Shown here piece by piece: positions 12,778 to 23,092 of a DNA stretch of 64,000 bases. This DNA comes from Callipepla californica brunnescens (Eukaryota > Chordata > Aves > Galliformes > Odontophoridae). The notes under the pieces are model-generated. The model saw only the letters and a list, made by a program, of their open reading frames with translations. It was not told the origin of the DNA and did no database searches. The number at the start of each line of letters is the position of its first letter. The stretch's first letter is position 1. Location of the stretch: positions 12,393,501-12,457,500 of the forward strand of contig JALIRH010000014.1 of assembly GCA_023055505.1 (NCBI GenBank), in the 5' to 3' direction. The position numbers were made by a program, and so were the translations under genes.

Positions 12778-14759
12778 TTTGGAGGGGGAAGAATGAATGG
12801 CGTGGGTGGGAGGAGAGCGTGAGTGCAGTGCTCCTGAGAAAGTCAGGAGGGGGGAAATCCTGCCCATCTTGAGGAGACAGCCATTCTGGTGTCCCTCTCA
12901 ATCCCTCTCCCTGAGCCTGGGGCTGGAAATGTCACGTACAGGTGGAAGCAGCACCCAGCAGCACCGCGCACCACCGAGGGCATCCTCTGCTTTTGGGACG
13001 AGCAGACAATCCCTGTGAAGATCCCTCATCTCCTCCGAACCATCGCTGCCCTTATCAAGAGAGCACAATTAACTGAGGGCTTCATTAATGCCGGTGCAGC
13101 TGGGACTGCTCAGGGGTTTAACCTGAAGCATGTGCTGCTCCGGCCGAGGCTCTCCGTGCACCGTGCACATCTGGATGCAGCCCGCCCCTTCCAGACCTTT
13201 CTTCTCTCCACGGGCACGCGGGTTATCTGAAGGGGAAGGAAGTCTGCAAGCCAGCTCTGTCCTCCAGGGCTGCTTCATTCCTCGGCGCTCCCGGGGGATG
13301 ATTTGGCAGTAAGGAGCGTCGCCAAAAGGAATGTCCCATGATGGACGGGGCTTAACGGGACACCTCGGCACTCACCGCCCGGCAGAGCCATCCCCTGCCG
13401 GTCCCCAGCAGCATCCCTGTGCTGGGGTACAGAGGGGATGATGGGTGGGAGGATGAGGTGATGCGAGGATTGTATGGGGCTGCCCGTGCTCGCAAGTGGG
13501 ATGCACAGGGGGATGCCGACATCTGCATGCAGGACTCACATTCTCCCATCAGACACCTCCACACAGGCACTGCTACCTCTCTCTGGACACGCAGGGTATG
13601 CAGACTCCAAATGTTTGACAGAGCAGCGTACGTATTCCAAACATTGTTTGATTCATGTTTTAAAGTCCCGCTTGCAAGCATACTTCCACAGCTCGGACAT
13701 CAATCACTGCAAATATGTTCTTGTAAACAAAGCAATACAGACTGACTGTCTCTCCCACCCCTACCATATGCAGGTCAGCGGGCAGCACCCTGAGGAGAGG
13801 CTTTTACCAGCTCATCTGAGTCCCCCCCTGGCAGCTGCCAGCACAGGTACCTTGGGAAAATAAAACAACAAGAAATCTACTCCCAGGGACTCATCACCAC
13901 ACAAGGGCCTGGTAGCTCAGGACAAGGCAGCCGAGTCCTGCACTGCTGCCATGTGTTGGTTTGGTCCCTTTGCACCCACAAACACATGGATGGGCAGAAG
14001 TGGAAGTGCCACGGCCAAGACAGGGATGTCCCAGTGTCTGGAGCTTCTCCATGCACGGTTATCCGTGAGTTCTTTTTATTCTTCAGCCCTCACTGTCTGA
14101 TAATGGCATCTAATAAATGGACATTAAGACACCTCTGCTCCAAACTCAAGGATTTTGCAAAGAAAATTTCTACTCGGGGCACGCCTTGAAGCACAGGATG
14201 CTGCTGGTAGGTTTCTCTCTCCCTCCTCTACCCTCTGTTTAGGAAAAATAAATAGGAAAGAATCCAGCGGCGGCGCTTCCCTCGTGCTGCACGAGATGGA
14301 TCGGCACTCACGACTGCAGAAAAAACCAACCCAATGTGATCCAACGCAGTGCTTTGTCCTGAAATGCTCTGCTCCATATAAATAAATGGCTCCTCTGGAG
14401 CAGGGTGACACATTCCAGCCCCAGACGGTGACACTGACGGATGTAATCAGGCTGGAAAGTTTAATGGGAACATGGCGCTGGTGGAGCCGGCAACGGGGAA
14501 ATTTATGGGGGATTTGACAGAGGAAGAGGAAAAACACCAATGGCTGTGGTGCAGGGAGAGCAGGATGGGCTGGCAGCCAGCTCAGTGACGTGGTGTGTTG
14601 GGCTGGGTGGTGCGGGGTGGCAGCAGCCTCCTGTTCCTGTCTCTGTCTCTGTCCATATCTCTGTCCATGGTGAGGGGACAGCAGGGAAGTGGGCAGCAAA
14701 GGGGTTCTGGTGCTTTGCCACCTGGAGAGAGCAATCAGGAGATACCTGAGCGTTTCACT

Positions 14760-14884
14760 GCTCCGTAATCCCTGCAGGTGTTCAAGGCCAGGATGGATGG
14801 GGTCCTGTGCAGCCCGATCTGGTAGCTTGGAACCAGATGGGCTTTGAGGTCCCTTCCAACTCAACCATTCTATGATTCTGTGAT
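14760..14884 (+). mobile_element. CR1-type LINE 3' fragment
   Basis: CAGGTGTTCAAGGCCAGGAT, then GGTCCCTTCCAACTCAACC and ATTCTATGATTCTGTGATCT. It accounts for the start of the 262-codon minus-strand open frame here, which is not a gene. Confidence 0.85.
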
Positions 14885-14924
14885 CTCCAACTGGGAAAAC
14901 CCCACTGTGCAACTGAGCATGTTC

Positions 14925-14962
14925 TCAGGACCTTTCCAACCTTCGTGACCTTATGATTCTGT
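14925..14962 (+). mobile_element. Second CR1 3'-end remnant directly after the previous copy
   Basis: AGGACCTTTCCAACCTTCGT then GACCTTATGATTCTGTC. Two CR1 3' ends 40 bases apart in the same orientation suggest insertion of one next to the other or a local duplication. Confidence 0.6.
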
Positions 14963-17784
14963 CACAGTGTCCCTCTGGGCCTGAGCTCCCCCTCCCAGCT
15001 CAACGCAGAGCACCCAGCCACCAGCAGCCTCAGCCACATCCAAGTGGGTGACTCAGGTTTTGACCATCCACAGCACTGCAGGGTGATGAACTGCCCAGTG
15101 CCTCTCCATGTCGGACACACAGATGAGGGATTCCCCCCCGCCCTCCCCTACCCTGCAGCCCCGTGGCTCCTGCAGCATCTCTGTCTACATCTCGAGCCAC
15201 GATGGCCCCAGATAGCAGCCAGCCCTCGGCCGCAGGGCTGCAGGGCCGATCAGTGAGGAGCCAGCCCTGTCTGCACCTGGGGCTCTTCCCCAGCAAGGCG
15301 TGCGGCCAGCCCCGTACTCCGTGCTGGGGGTTGGGGGGGGAAAAATGTGTCACGCTACTGCAGGGAGCCTTCCCGAGCTTCTTATCAGCACAGGAAGAGC
15401 TGCAGCTTAGGGGCAAATAGGAGATGCTTTGCCTGCTGCGGAGTTTTTTCCTAGCAGAGCACATGGCTCCCCTAGTCGGACCCCGCATCCCAGCTCCACT
15501 GCCTGAGCCCCCGCAAATGCACTGGGGGAGCGCTGGGGAAGTTCCATTTGTTTGGTACGGATGTGTGTGAGAGAGGGGGAGAATCAGCCTCCTTGTCCCA
15601 TATGCTAAATAATAGCATCCATATGAAGAAAAACAAGAGCGGAGCAGGGGACGGGACCAGCAGATCTGGCACAATCAGAGACGGATCAGCTGCGAGGCGC
15701 GGGGGGGCCGCTGCACACAGGAGACCCGGCCCAGATTGGGTTTCGGCTCTGGTTAATGACACTGTAAATTAAGGCTGTCATCTTCAGAAAGGATTTTTCT
15801 TTCGGTTTCGGCTCAAGAAAACAACAACAACCCCCTGAAAGGGCAATTTCACAGCCCCGCAGCCCCTTACAAACCATCGGATTCACTCAAACCCATCAGC
15901 AGCAATTGGCATAGTGCTCTCTACACTCAGGGTGCTCTGTGTTTACATATCTGTACGGTATATTATGGTATAATATATATTATATATTTGCTTGGGTGTA
16001 GATTGCTGCCTCAATCTACAATCACCCAATCACTGGGGTTTCTTTAGGGGTAAAGCATAGAGGAAAAGTGAGATTTAATGGAAGGATCTTGGTGGCATCT
16101 CCTTGGGAATGTCTGTCTGCTCACTGCAGGGTGCCCAAATCCTGCCCACAATGTGGCTGCACCAGCACAGGGCTCCCTCTGCCAGCACTGCCCACCATGG
16201 GGAGCAGGCAGAGCACTACTGGTGCCCCTCTCCTCGCCCAGCTTCCAGTTATGGGCATTTACGGTGCCAAACAAACAGACCTCCTTCTTTTAGATGCTTC
16301 CTGCAGAAGTGGCTGTGTTGGTTGGTTTGGTTTGAATTTTAAAGGGAAAAATTGGTTTGCATGGAGCCGCCCCGAATGCATCCCAGCAAAATTTAACAGC
16401 AAACTGGAGTTTCCATTAAGCACTCTTTACTGGGGATGGCTTGCTTTCCCTTCATTAGCACGTTCTGGGAAGCAAGGATCCAAAGGCAGAAACGTCTTCA
16501 GCTCAGAGCAAAGTATTCCATTTCATCTTGGAGAGCCGTGGGTGGGGAAGATCAGCATTTTTACAGGAGGAGCCGGATTTCAAACCGTTCTTCTGGAGCA
16601 TGTTAGGAGGGCTCGTGACATACAATAAAGTCATTGCTCTGCACAGCTCTGGGTTCACTTTTCCATCCCCAGGTGGGACACCACAAAGCCATGGTGCTGC
16701 TCAGCACACAGAGCAGACAGTGGGGTCACATCACAGTGTGGGATCACAGTGCTTCTCCTGCTGTGTATCTCAGGAGTGCAGTCCAGTGCTGTAGGATGGG
16801 ATGAGCATGGAGCAGAGGGTCGGGACAGCCCCAAGCAGCACTCCCCTCCACACAGCACAGTTTGTGCTTGTCAAAGCAGTGGTGTGGGGCAGAGGTTTGG
16901 GTACAAACTGTGAACAGCAACAATATTCTACTCAAAAACTTCTTATTCTTTTAACCAAAGGAACAGCCACTCTGCAAACCTCCAGATTTCCATCTCTCCT
17001 CCCCGATTGTTTGGCCGTAGACCAAAGCTGAAGGAAACAACAGAAATAACTGACCCCCAGCTCCATCGCCACCTCCTCCCCAAAAAGCTTTCATCCTAAA
17101 AAGGAAAATATTCGCAGTCCTGCTCAGCCTGTGCTCCTGCTTCTGCCACCTCCCATTTATAAAACGAGAAAAGAGAGTGGAAAAAAGCACTAAAATTATT
17201 TAAAACTCTCGGATCCCAAATAATTCTCAGTTGTGAAAAAGTCCTAACAGGCGCCTGTTAATTTTTAACTCTCCGAAAACTGAGTTCCTTTGGTTTTTTT
17301 TCTCTGCCTGGATTAGCTTCCTGCCTCCAGCTCTCGAGCCCACTGGACGCTTTAGTCATGTGTGGCATCTGCCTTTTCTCTGCTTTATGCACGATGCTTT
17401 GTCTGCATTTTTTCTCTCTCTGTGTTTGAAGAGGTGCATGAACCGCTCGCACTCATGGGATACCCACGGGGAAACCCATCAGTTTGGGCTGGAAGAGCCA
17501 CTTCTTGCTCTGAGCACTGGGAAACCGCACCAGGTTCTGGGCAGATGTAAAACCGATGCTGGTGGGGCATGGGGACCCAAAATATCTCCATCCTCAGCAC
17601 CCCGATAACTTAGGAAAGGAGAATCCCGCTGAGCCACACAGCTGAGGTCAACCTCTAGGTTTTGGCAGGATTTGGGGCACCTTGGAGGTGCTGGGCTACC
17701 CCATGAGAAAACCAACCCCAGTGCTCCCCTGCAACTCAGCAGCACTGCTCCAATTGGATCTAAGAAACATTTCCTCTCTGAAGG
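14963..17784. other. Non-coding DNA upstream of HAND1
   Basis: No gene recognised. An AT-rich alternating stretch lies at 15955-15990 and a palindromic CAGGCGCCTG at about 17250. The long frames at 15030-15674 and 16068-16628 have no family resemblance. Confidence 0.55.
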
Positions 17785-17962
17785 AGTGCTGATGCGGTGG
17801 CACCCGATGCTCAGGGAGGTGGAGGGGGATCACCATCCCTGGGAGGGGTTTGAGAACCGCGGAGATGTGGCACTTGGGGTTCAGTGTGTGTGGTGGGGAT
17901 GGGTCAGCTGCTGCGTTTGGTGATCTCAGAGGTCTTCTCCAACCTCAACGACCCCATGACTC
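17785..17962 (+). mobile_element. CR1-type LINE 3' fragment
   Basis: GGGAGGGGTTTGAGAACCGC, GGAGATGTGGCACTTGGGG, then GAGGTCTTCTCCAACCTCAA. This is the last CR1 copy before the repeat-free interval around HAND1. Confidence 0.75.
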
Positions 17963-18239
17963 CTGCAGTGCAGCTCAGCCCTATCAGACGCTCCTGGCTG
18001 ACACTGGCAGCCTGTGCTGCTTTCACCATCCTTCCCCACCCCAAAACCAACCCGGAGCAGAGGAGCACCCTTTTCCCAGCCACTGCTATAACTCAGTGTC
18101 ATACCATAGCGTGCCCACCCCGTATTCCCCCTTCTTTTTCCGCGTGTGTGAGTGCGAGCCGACCCAATCCTGCTCTACCATGGGGGTGAACGCTGGGAGC
18201 AGCCGGCCAGCCCCAGCAGCGCAGCTTTAGCCGTGCCCC

Positions 18240-19060
18240 AAACCAGATGCTTCGGCCGAAGACGCCAGAAGCTGCCTTAATAAGCGATTATGCAATCCTT
18301 CTCGCATGGAGGAAATGTCTTTCCCAATCCCCAGCCATTAGCAGTTGGCTTATGCCCTGGAGCATGACATTTTAGAGCCCTTGTAAATTTGCTTCAGGAG
18401 TGGAAAGCGTCCGGAGGAGGGGCGGGAGCTGGTTTGTGTCCGCACCGACGGGCAGACGGGCACATCAGGGCTGGGGGACAGCAGTGCCACCCCCCCCCTT
18501 CCTTGGCATGGGGGCTGTGGGGCTCCACTCGGTGCCCGCCCCGAATTTGGGCGGAAAGATGAGGATTTAGGGTAGGGACGTGCCTCCTGCTTCGTCGCTC
18601 GAGTTTCTCCTGGAGGAAGAAGGGAGTGGGGCAGCGAATCTCCCCGTGCCCTCGGACTCAGAGCTCACGGACGGGGCCGCATCCCGGTGCCCGTTGTTCC
18701 CATCCCATCGTCGCTGCCAACCGACACGGGGACGTCTTTGGGGATCGGCTCCGCCGGCACAATGCTCCCTTGTTGATTCGGCCGCAGCAATTTCGCAGGT
18801 TAATTTACGGCCGCCACACCCCATTAGCGGCAATAAATGTGGAGCCCGGTTTTGCCGAAATCGTGAGTTACGATTTTTCAAATAAATACGCTTTCCTATA
18901 AAGCAGCGCTCTGTTTAGTTGGAGAGCGCTCCGCGCAGACACATCCATCTACATAAAATACACAGGAGAGGAAGCTGAGCTGTGACTTCGCTCTGATGAC
19001 ATAAAAACCTCTGTAAACACAGTGTCATTTACAGCGTGCGCGAAGGAGAGGGGAAGAAAA
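18240..19060. promoter_or_regulatory. Candidate regulatory block, 3-3.8 kb upstream of HAND1
   Basis: Begins right after the last CR1 copy. Two unique-looking AT-richer cores (18270-18400 and 18780-19040) contain TTAATAAGCGATTATGC, AGGTTAATTTACGG and CAAATAAATACG, next to CpG-containing GC-rich DNA. TAAT cores fit homeodomain binding. No coding potential with splice sites was seen. Inference. Confidence 0.3.
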
Positions 19061-19550
19061 TAAACAGCGCTGCCTGGCGCATCCCTGCAGGAACACATGG
19101 AAAATTGAATCATCTTTTTTCCATAAAGCTTTGTTTTCGGTTTGATTTATCCAGACAAGGCAGGGTCGGGTTGGCCAGAAATAGATCGGGTTGCTGGAGG
19201 GGGAATGGCTGAAGTTCTCCTGTCTTGGGGTGGGGAGAGCTCCGTGCGGAGGGGATGGGTGACACCGGGGCTGTGGGGGTGACAGCGTTTGGGGGTGGGG
19301 TGGCAGCGGGACGGCAAAACGGGGTTCTGTGAGCACGGCACAGCCCGTGCCTCAGTTTCCCCAGGCTTTTCCCAAAGCCCGGAGCCGCAGCGGTGCTGGG
19401 AAGGTGCTGAGTGATGATTATTGCGCTGGTTCAGGCGAGTGCTATAAATACCCGGGGGCACCTTCAGACACAGCCCAGCTGCCCCGGGGGGGATGGAGCA
19501 GCCCCGCTCTGTTGGATGCCGGGTTTGGGACACGGGGGAGATGACTTTCT

Positions 19551-19588
19551 GGGGTTAGGGGGGCTGGGGGGGCTGGGGGGAAGGGGGG
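19551..19588 (+). repeat. G-quadruplex-type tract, about 2.4 kb upstream of HAND1
   Basis: Five runs of four to seven G separated by TTA, CT, CT and AA. This matches the G4 rule (at least four G-runs, loops of 1-7) with very short loops, so a stable structure is expected. Function unknown. Confidence 0.8.
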
Positions 19589-19801
19589 ACTCAACCTGCT
19601 GGGAGCGGTGGGGCATTGGGAACGGCTCTTGCCCGGCTGCAGCCCGGGATGGGGATGCAGCCGGGTGCCGGGATGCTGCAGGGAAGACAAGGGGAATATT
19701 TTACGGGGTTGCAATGTAAACAGAGCTGGAGCAGAGCCCCTTTTTATGGAGTCCCTGTCCTGCCAGGGCATCTGCCAAGGCCCTGATTTACGCTCCTATT
19801 T

Positions 19802-19886
19802 AGATAAGGGAGCAGGGGAGGGGGAGCGGAGCTGGCGTCAAAGTCACAGCACAGCCCGGGCAGCCGCGAGCCGGGAGCTGATAAGG
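19802..19886 (+). promoter_or_regulatory. Pair of GATA-factor consensus sites, about 2 kb upstream of HAND1
   Basis: AGATAAGG (19802-19809) and TGATAAGG (19879-19886) lie 77 bases apart in the same orientation. GATA4/5/6 act with HAND genes in heart and lateral mesoderm. The motif is short and expected by chance, so the assignment is tentative. Confidence 0.3.
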
Positions 19887-20139
19887 GGCTGCCCCGGGGT
19901 CGGGGGCTGAAACCACAGCCCCTGTGCGGGGCAGGTGATGGATTTGGGGTGCTGGGGACCAGCGATAGCCTTCCCCCCCCTTCCCCCCAGCCCTCCCCAC
20001 CCGCGATGTGCAGGACGCCTTTCTCCGGGCAGGGTTTGAAGGAAAGCAGGTGGGGAGAAGCAGGGTTCCTCCCGCGATGCGAGCCATAAATCCCCGAATC
20101 TGAACCGCTCTCCGTTTCCCCCCGACACGAACGGGAGAT

Positions 20140-21110
20140 GCAAAACTAAAAGAAACTCACCCGAAGTTGGAGAAGTGCTAAATTTGGATGCCGTGACAAA
20201 GGCAGCCTGCTTTGATTTAGAAGGTGTCGGAGTGAAAAGGGCTCCGGTTTTATTATTTTATTAAAACGCAAAAGATTAGAATGATTTTCCAAAGGAAAAT
20301 CAACGCAGCGCTCTCACTGTTTGCTCAGCTGAATCCTTCCAACGCGCACAGGGACATCTGTCAGGAGGGGAGCAGAGGAAGATAGTGCCCGGGCTGGGCT
20401 CAGGGTGTCCGATCCCATGGGATGCAGCTGTAAGAGGGGCTGCACACCACAGGGTTTTGGGATTGGGAGATCTGGGGGGATGTTCTGCTGGGTGACCCCA
20501 GCCTGGTGCTTTGCTGGATCAGGGCTTTTATAGGGCTGGAGGGAGCAGGGTGCTGTAAGTGATGCTGTGCCGGCACATGGGCTCAGGGATCCCACCCAGA
20601 CTCCGGTGCTTGGGGGGAAATCAGAGGGTGGGGGGGGGACACGGCGACCTACCCAAGGCCCCACTTAACAGCGGGGTAATCACTAGCAAATGTGCGCAGG
20701 GTGCTTGTTTAAAGAGGGTGAGGAGGGGCGGTGGGGGGCTGTTTGCATCGTCCGAAAACAAAGCAGGGGGTGAGGTGACCCCCCCAAAAACCTCTGGGGC
20801 CCGGCAGCAGTGGGAACCCCCTCGCACCCTGCCCCACTGAATGGGTTGGGGGGCCCAGACCTGCTGCCTCTGCAACGCGCCTTGTAACAGCTAACGATGG
20901 AAAATCCGAGGCATTTAAGTGGCTCCCGAATCCGCCCGGGAACCGTGATTGAGAGAAGTCAAATAAAATTTGTCATCTTTAAAATGCAGGAGGACGTTAA
21001 TGGTGTGTTAGCCCGGATGATTAATACAAGCGCCTGCAAACAACCCCTCCAACGTTTCCACCCTCCGCTGCAAGATGAATCGCTGCAAAGCGCCGTTAAT
21101 CGCTAACATA
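20140..21110. promoter_or_regulatory. Candidate proximal regulatory blocks, 0.7-1.7 kb upstream of the HAND1 promoter
   Basis: Two unique-looking AT-richer cores (20150-20335 and 20885-21105) flank a GC-rich, G-run-containing segment. The second has several TAAT cores (GTTAATGG, GATTAATAC, GTTAATCGC) and GTCAAATAAAATTTGTCATC. They look like conserved promoter-proximal elements, but no alignment was possible here. Confidence 0.3.
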
Positions 21111-21751
21111 CCTCGGGCCCGAGCCCCTTCCTGCCCCACTGCCGCGGTCACCCCCGCAGTGCCCCGCTGTCCTCACTGGGACAAACTGGGGACGGCCCCA
21201 GTGCCACCTGGAGCTGTCACCTGGGGAGCTGTCACCCAGGGGTGCAGGGGGAACCAGCACGGCTCAGCCTGGGGCTGGGGGAAATGCAGGAGCTGCAGCA
21301 GGACCCCCTCAACCCTGGGATGGGGAAACGCAGGGCCTGATTATGACCCCTGATGGTGGATGTGCAATGTGCCCCCTGCATACGGGGCTCACACGCAACA
21401 GCCTGGGGGGGGGGGGGAGGGGTCCAGCACCGCCATCCCAGCGCTCCCAGCCCGGGGTGCTCCCTGCCGTGCCCTCCCCTCCCGCCGGGGTCCCCTCTGG
21501 GACTGCTGCCCACCCGGCCCCACCGCACCCCGCAGCCGCCTCTATTCCCCCGACGGGTGCTCCGTGGGAGGAGGCGCGGATATCCCGGCCCAGGAGTGGG
21601 AAACAGAGGGGATCACGAAGGCTGCGGTCCCCCCCGTGGTCACCGCTCGCCCCCTTCTCCCCGCTGGGAGGGAGGAGAGCGAGAGGCGGAGGTGTGAGCC
21701 CGAATAAAACGCCCCTCCGCTCCCCCCGGGGCCCCCGAGCATCCTCCCCTG

Positions 21752-21786
21752 CCAATTGGTTCCTCGCCGGGGCGGCCCTATATAAA
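21752..21786 (+). promoter_or_regulatory. HAND1: HAND1 core promoter (CCAAT box and TATA box)
   Basis: A CCAAT box (21752-21756, in GCCAATTGG) sits 22 bases before a canonical TATATAAA box (21779-21786) in GC-rich DNA. This places transcription start near 21805-21815 and gives a 5' UTR of roughly 210 bases. CCAAT plus TATA directly ahead of the HAND1 start codon is strong positional evidence; the exact start site is inferred. Confidence 0.8.
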
Positions 21787-21815
21787 GGCAGAGCCGGGAG
21801 GCTCCAGAAAGGGTT

Positions 21816-21874
21816 AAAAAAAAAAAAAAAAAGAAAAAAAAAAAAAAGAAAAAAAGAAGAAGAAGAAAAAAAAA
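21816..21874 (+). repeat. A-rich / (AAG)-type tract in the HAND1 5' UTR
   Basis: About 59 bases that are nearly all A with scattered G, starting about 30 bases downstream of the TATA box, so at or just after the predicted transcription start. It is a simple-sequence tract likely to vary in length between individuals. Confidence 0.8.
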
Positions 21875-21984
21875 CCTCAAAAACCCAAACCTCAGCCAAC
21901 AACGAAACAACCCAAAGCCCAAAGGCATCACCGCCGCAGCCCCGGCCCCGCCGTCCGCCCGGAGCAGCGCAGCGCAGCTCGGCC

Positions 21985-21999
21985 ATGGCGCGGTGCTGA
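21985..21999 (+). CDS. Minimal upstream ORF (MARC) in the HAND1 5' UTR
   Basis: ATG GCG CGG TGC TGA in the predicted HAND1 leader. The start context GGCCATGG is strong (G at -3 and +4). It is in a different frame from HAND1 and ends 23 bases before the HAND1 ATG. A scanning ribosome would meet it first, and such short uORFs usually lower and regulate translation of the main ORF. Translation is inferred from context only. Confidence 0.5.
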   Translation: MARC

Positions 22000-22022
22000 G
22001 CCCCGCGGGGCCCCGACGGACC

Positions 22023-22523
22023 ATGAACCTGGTGGGGGGATACCAGCACCACCACCACCACCACCACCACATGCTGCACGAGCCCTTCCTCTTCGGGCCG
22101 GCTGCTCGCTGCCACCAGGAGCGAGCTTATTTCCCCGGCTGGGTGCTCAACCCGGCCGAGGTGACCCCGGAGCTCCACGGGCAGAGCTCCGCGTACGGCC
22201 CCGCCGAGTTCGGCCCGGGAGGAGCGGGCAGGCTGGAAGCGCTCAGCGGTCGTCTGGGGAGAAGGAAAGGGGTCGGGGGTCCCAAAAAGGAGAGGAGGAG
22301 AACGGAGAGCATCAACAGCGCTTTCGCTGAGCTCCGCGAGTGCATCCCCAACGTGCCCGCCGACACCAAGCTGTCCAAGATCAAGACGCTGCGCCTGGCC
22401 ACCAGCTACATCGCCTACCTGATGGAGGTCCTGGCCAGGGACAGCCAGCCCGGAGAGCCCGAGGGCTTCAAGGCCGAGCTCAAGAAGGCCGACGGCCGCG
22501 AGAACAAGAGGAAACGGGAGACG
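22023..22523 (+). CDS. HAND1: HAND1 coding exon 1
   Basis: 501 bases, 167 codons, from ATG at 22023 to ACG (Thr167). The donor ACG|GTAAGC follows in phase 0. It holds the His tract, the whole bHLH domain and the Lys/Arg-rich segment KRKRET. If the intron is read through, the frame remains open until 22628 and gives an unrelated tail, which supports splicing here. Confidence 0.96.
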
Positions 22524-23092
22524 GTAAGCGGCGGCCGCGGCCCTTCCCCTGCGCTGCCCGACGGGAGCGGCGGGGCCGGGGGAAAACCCACCCCGGCACC
22601 GCGGGGGAATTGTTTTTCCCCCATTTAAAAGAAAGAAAGAAAGAAATGAAGCGGAATCGCGTTGGGGATTTCGGTGGAGGAAAGGCAGGGGGTCTCAGGG
22701 CAGCGGCACCGGGGCTGAAATCGCGGCGGGCCGTCCTTCCCCGCACACCGGGGCGGATCGGAGCGGGGCCGAGCCGCGGCTGTCCCGTCCGGATCGCATC
22801 GTATCGTAATAGCAAAAATAGAATAGCGGTAATAGCGTGGACAACCACGACCTTCGTATTATTATTATTATTGCTAATAATAATAGAAAGAGAAGGAAAA
22901 AGGTGAAAAGCCCGAACTCTTTATTCCGGGGCTGCTAAAGCCGCTCTGCTCGGCCCGGCTCTCCTCTCCTCACCGCTCTTTTCTCCGCAGCAGCCCGACG
23001 TGTACTCGCAGCCTTTGGCTCACGGCGAGAAGAAGCTGAAGGGCCGCACCGGTTGGCCCCAGCAGGTCTGGGCTCTGGAACTGAACCCCTGA
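22023..23092 (+). CDS. HAND1: HAND1, bHLH transcription factor (complete, 2 exons joined 22023-22523 and 22991-23092)
   Basis: Joining the two exons gives a 200-residue protein. It starts MNLVGGYQ, followed by eight His (residues 9-16) and [12 protein letters not shown] Twist/HAND-class bHLH follows: basic region [14 protein letters not shown] (88-101), helix 1 to about 110, loop NVPADTKLS, and helix 2 through [15 protein letters not shown]. The C-terminus is [16 protein letters not shown]. The N-terminal MNLVG plus His tract and the C-terminal end are HAND1-like, so this is not HAND2. In the family, HAND1 is a nuclear factor that dimerises with E-proteins and acts in heart, lateral mesoderm and extraembryonic tissue. 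Thr94 and Ser96 in RRRTES match the phospho-sites known in mammalian HAND1 (Thr107/Ser109). At 200 aa it is shorter than human HAND1 (215), mainly in the His/Ala-rich N-terminal part. The start has A at -3 and no in-frame upstream alternative. Confidence 0.97.
22047..22070 (+). repeat. (CAC)8 trinucleotide repeat coding for His8 in HAND1
   Basis: Eight uninterrupted CAC codons encode residues 9-16 of HAND1. The His tract is a family trait and is broken by other residues in human HAND1. The pure codon run here makes replication-slippage length variants plausible. Confidence 0.9.
22856..22886 (+). repeat. (ATT)n / (AAT)n microsatellite in the HAND1 intron
   Basis: Repeated ATT units followed by AAT units in the short HAND1 intron, about 100 bases before the exon 2 acceptor. 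Confidence 0.75.
22991..23092 (+). CDS. HAND1: HAND1 coding exon 2
   Basis: The acceptor TTTTCTCCGCAG ends at 22990. 33 codons plus TGA (23090-23092) encode [12 protein letters not shown] then the conserved tail [16 protein letters not shown]. The 467-base intron (22524-22990) interrupts at the same place as in vertebrate HAND genes, just after the basic segment that follows the bHLH. The exon begins with CAG directly after the acceptor CAG, so a tandem NAGNAG acceptor is present and could remove Gln168. Confidence 0.95.
   Translation, partial: QPDVYSQPLAHGEKKLKGRTGWPQQVWALELNP

Larger units (their letters stand above)
8993..14759. other. Non-coding DNA upstream of HAND1, CR1-poor stretch
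   Basis: No coding exon recognised. Contains two candidate regulatory blocks noted separately, a short TG repeat at about 11521 and the T11-G16 tract. Confidence 0.55.

Noticed and set aside
14124..14912. A 262-codon minus-strand open frame
   Set aside because: Its N-terminal part translates a CR1 3' fragment (14760-14884). The remainder has no domain, no splice support and biased composition.
21309..22178. A 289-codon minus-strand open frame antisense to the HAND1 promoter and start
   Set aside because: Low-complexity composition (Phe and Val runs from the A-rich and CAC repeats, Gly/Pro/Ala elsewhere) in GC-rich DNA; no family motif. It is a shadow of HAND1.
22023..23092. Assignment of the bHLH gene as HAND2
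   Set aside because: The N-terminus MNLVGGYQ plus His tract, the FLFGPA segment and the linked SAP30L and GALNT10 all indicate HAND1.
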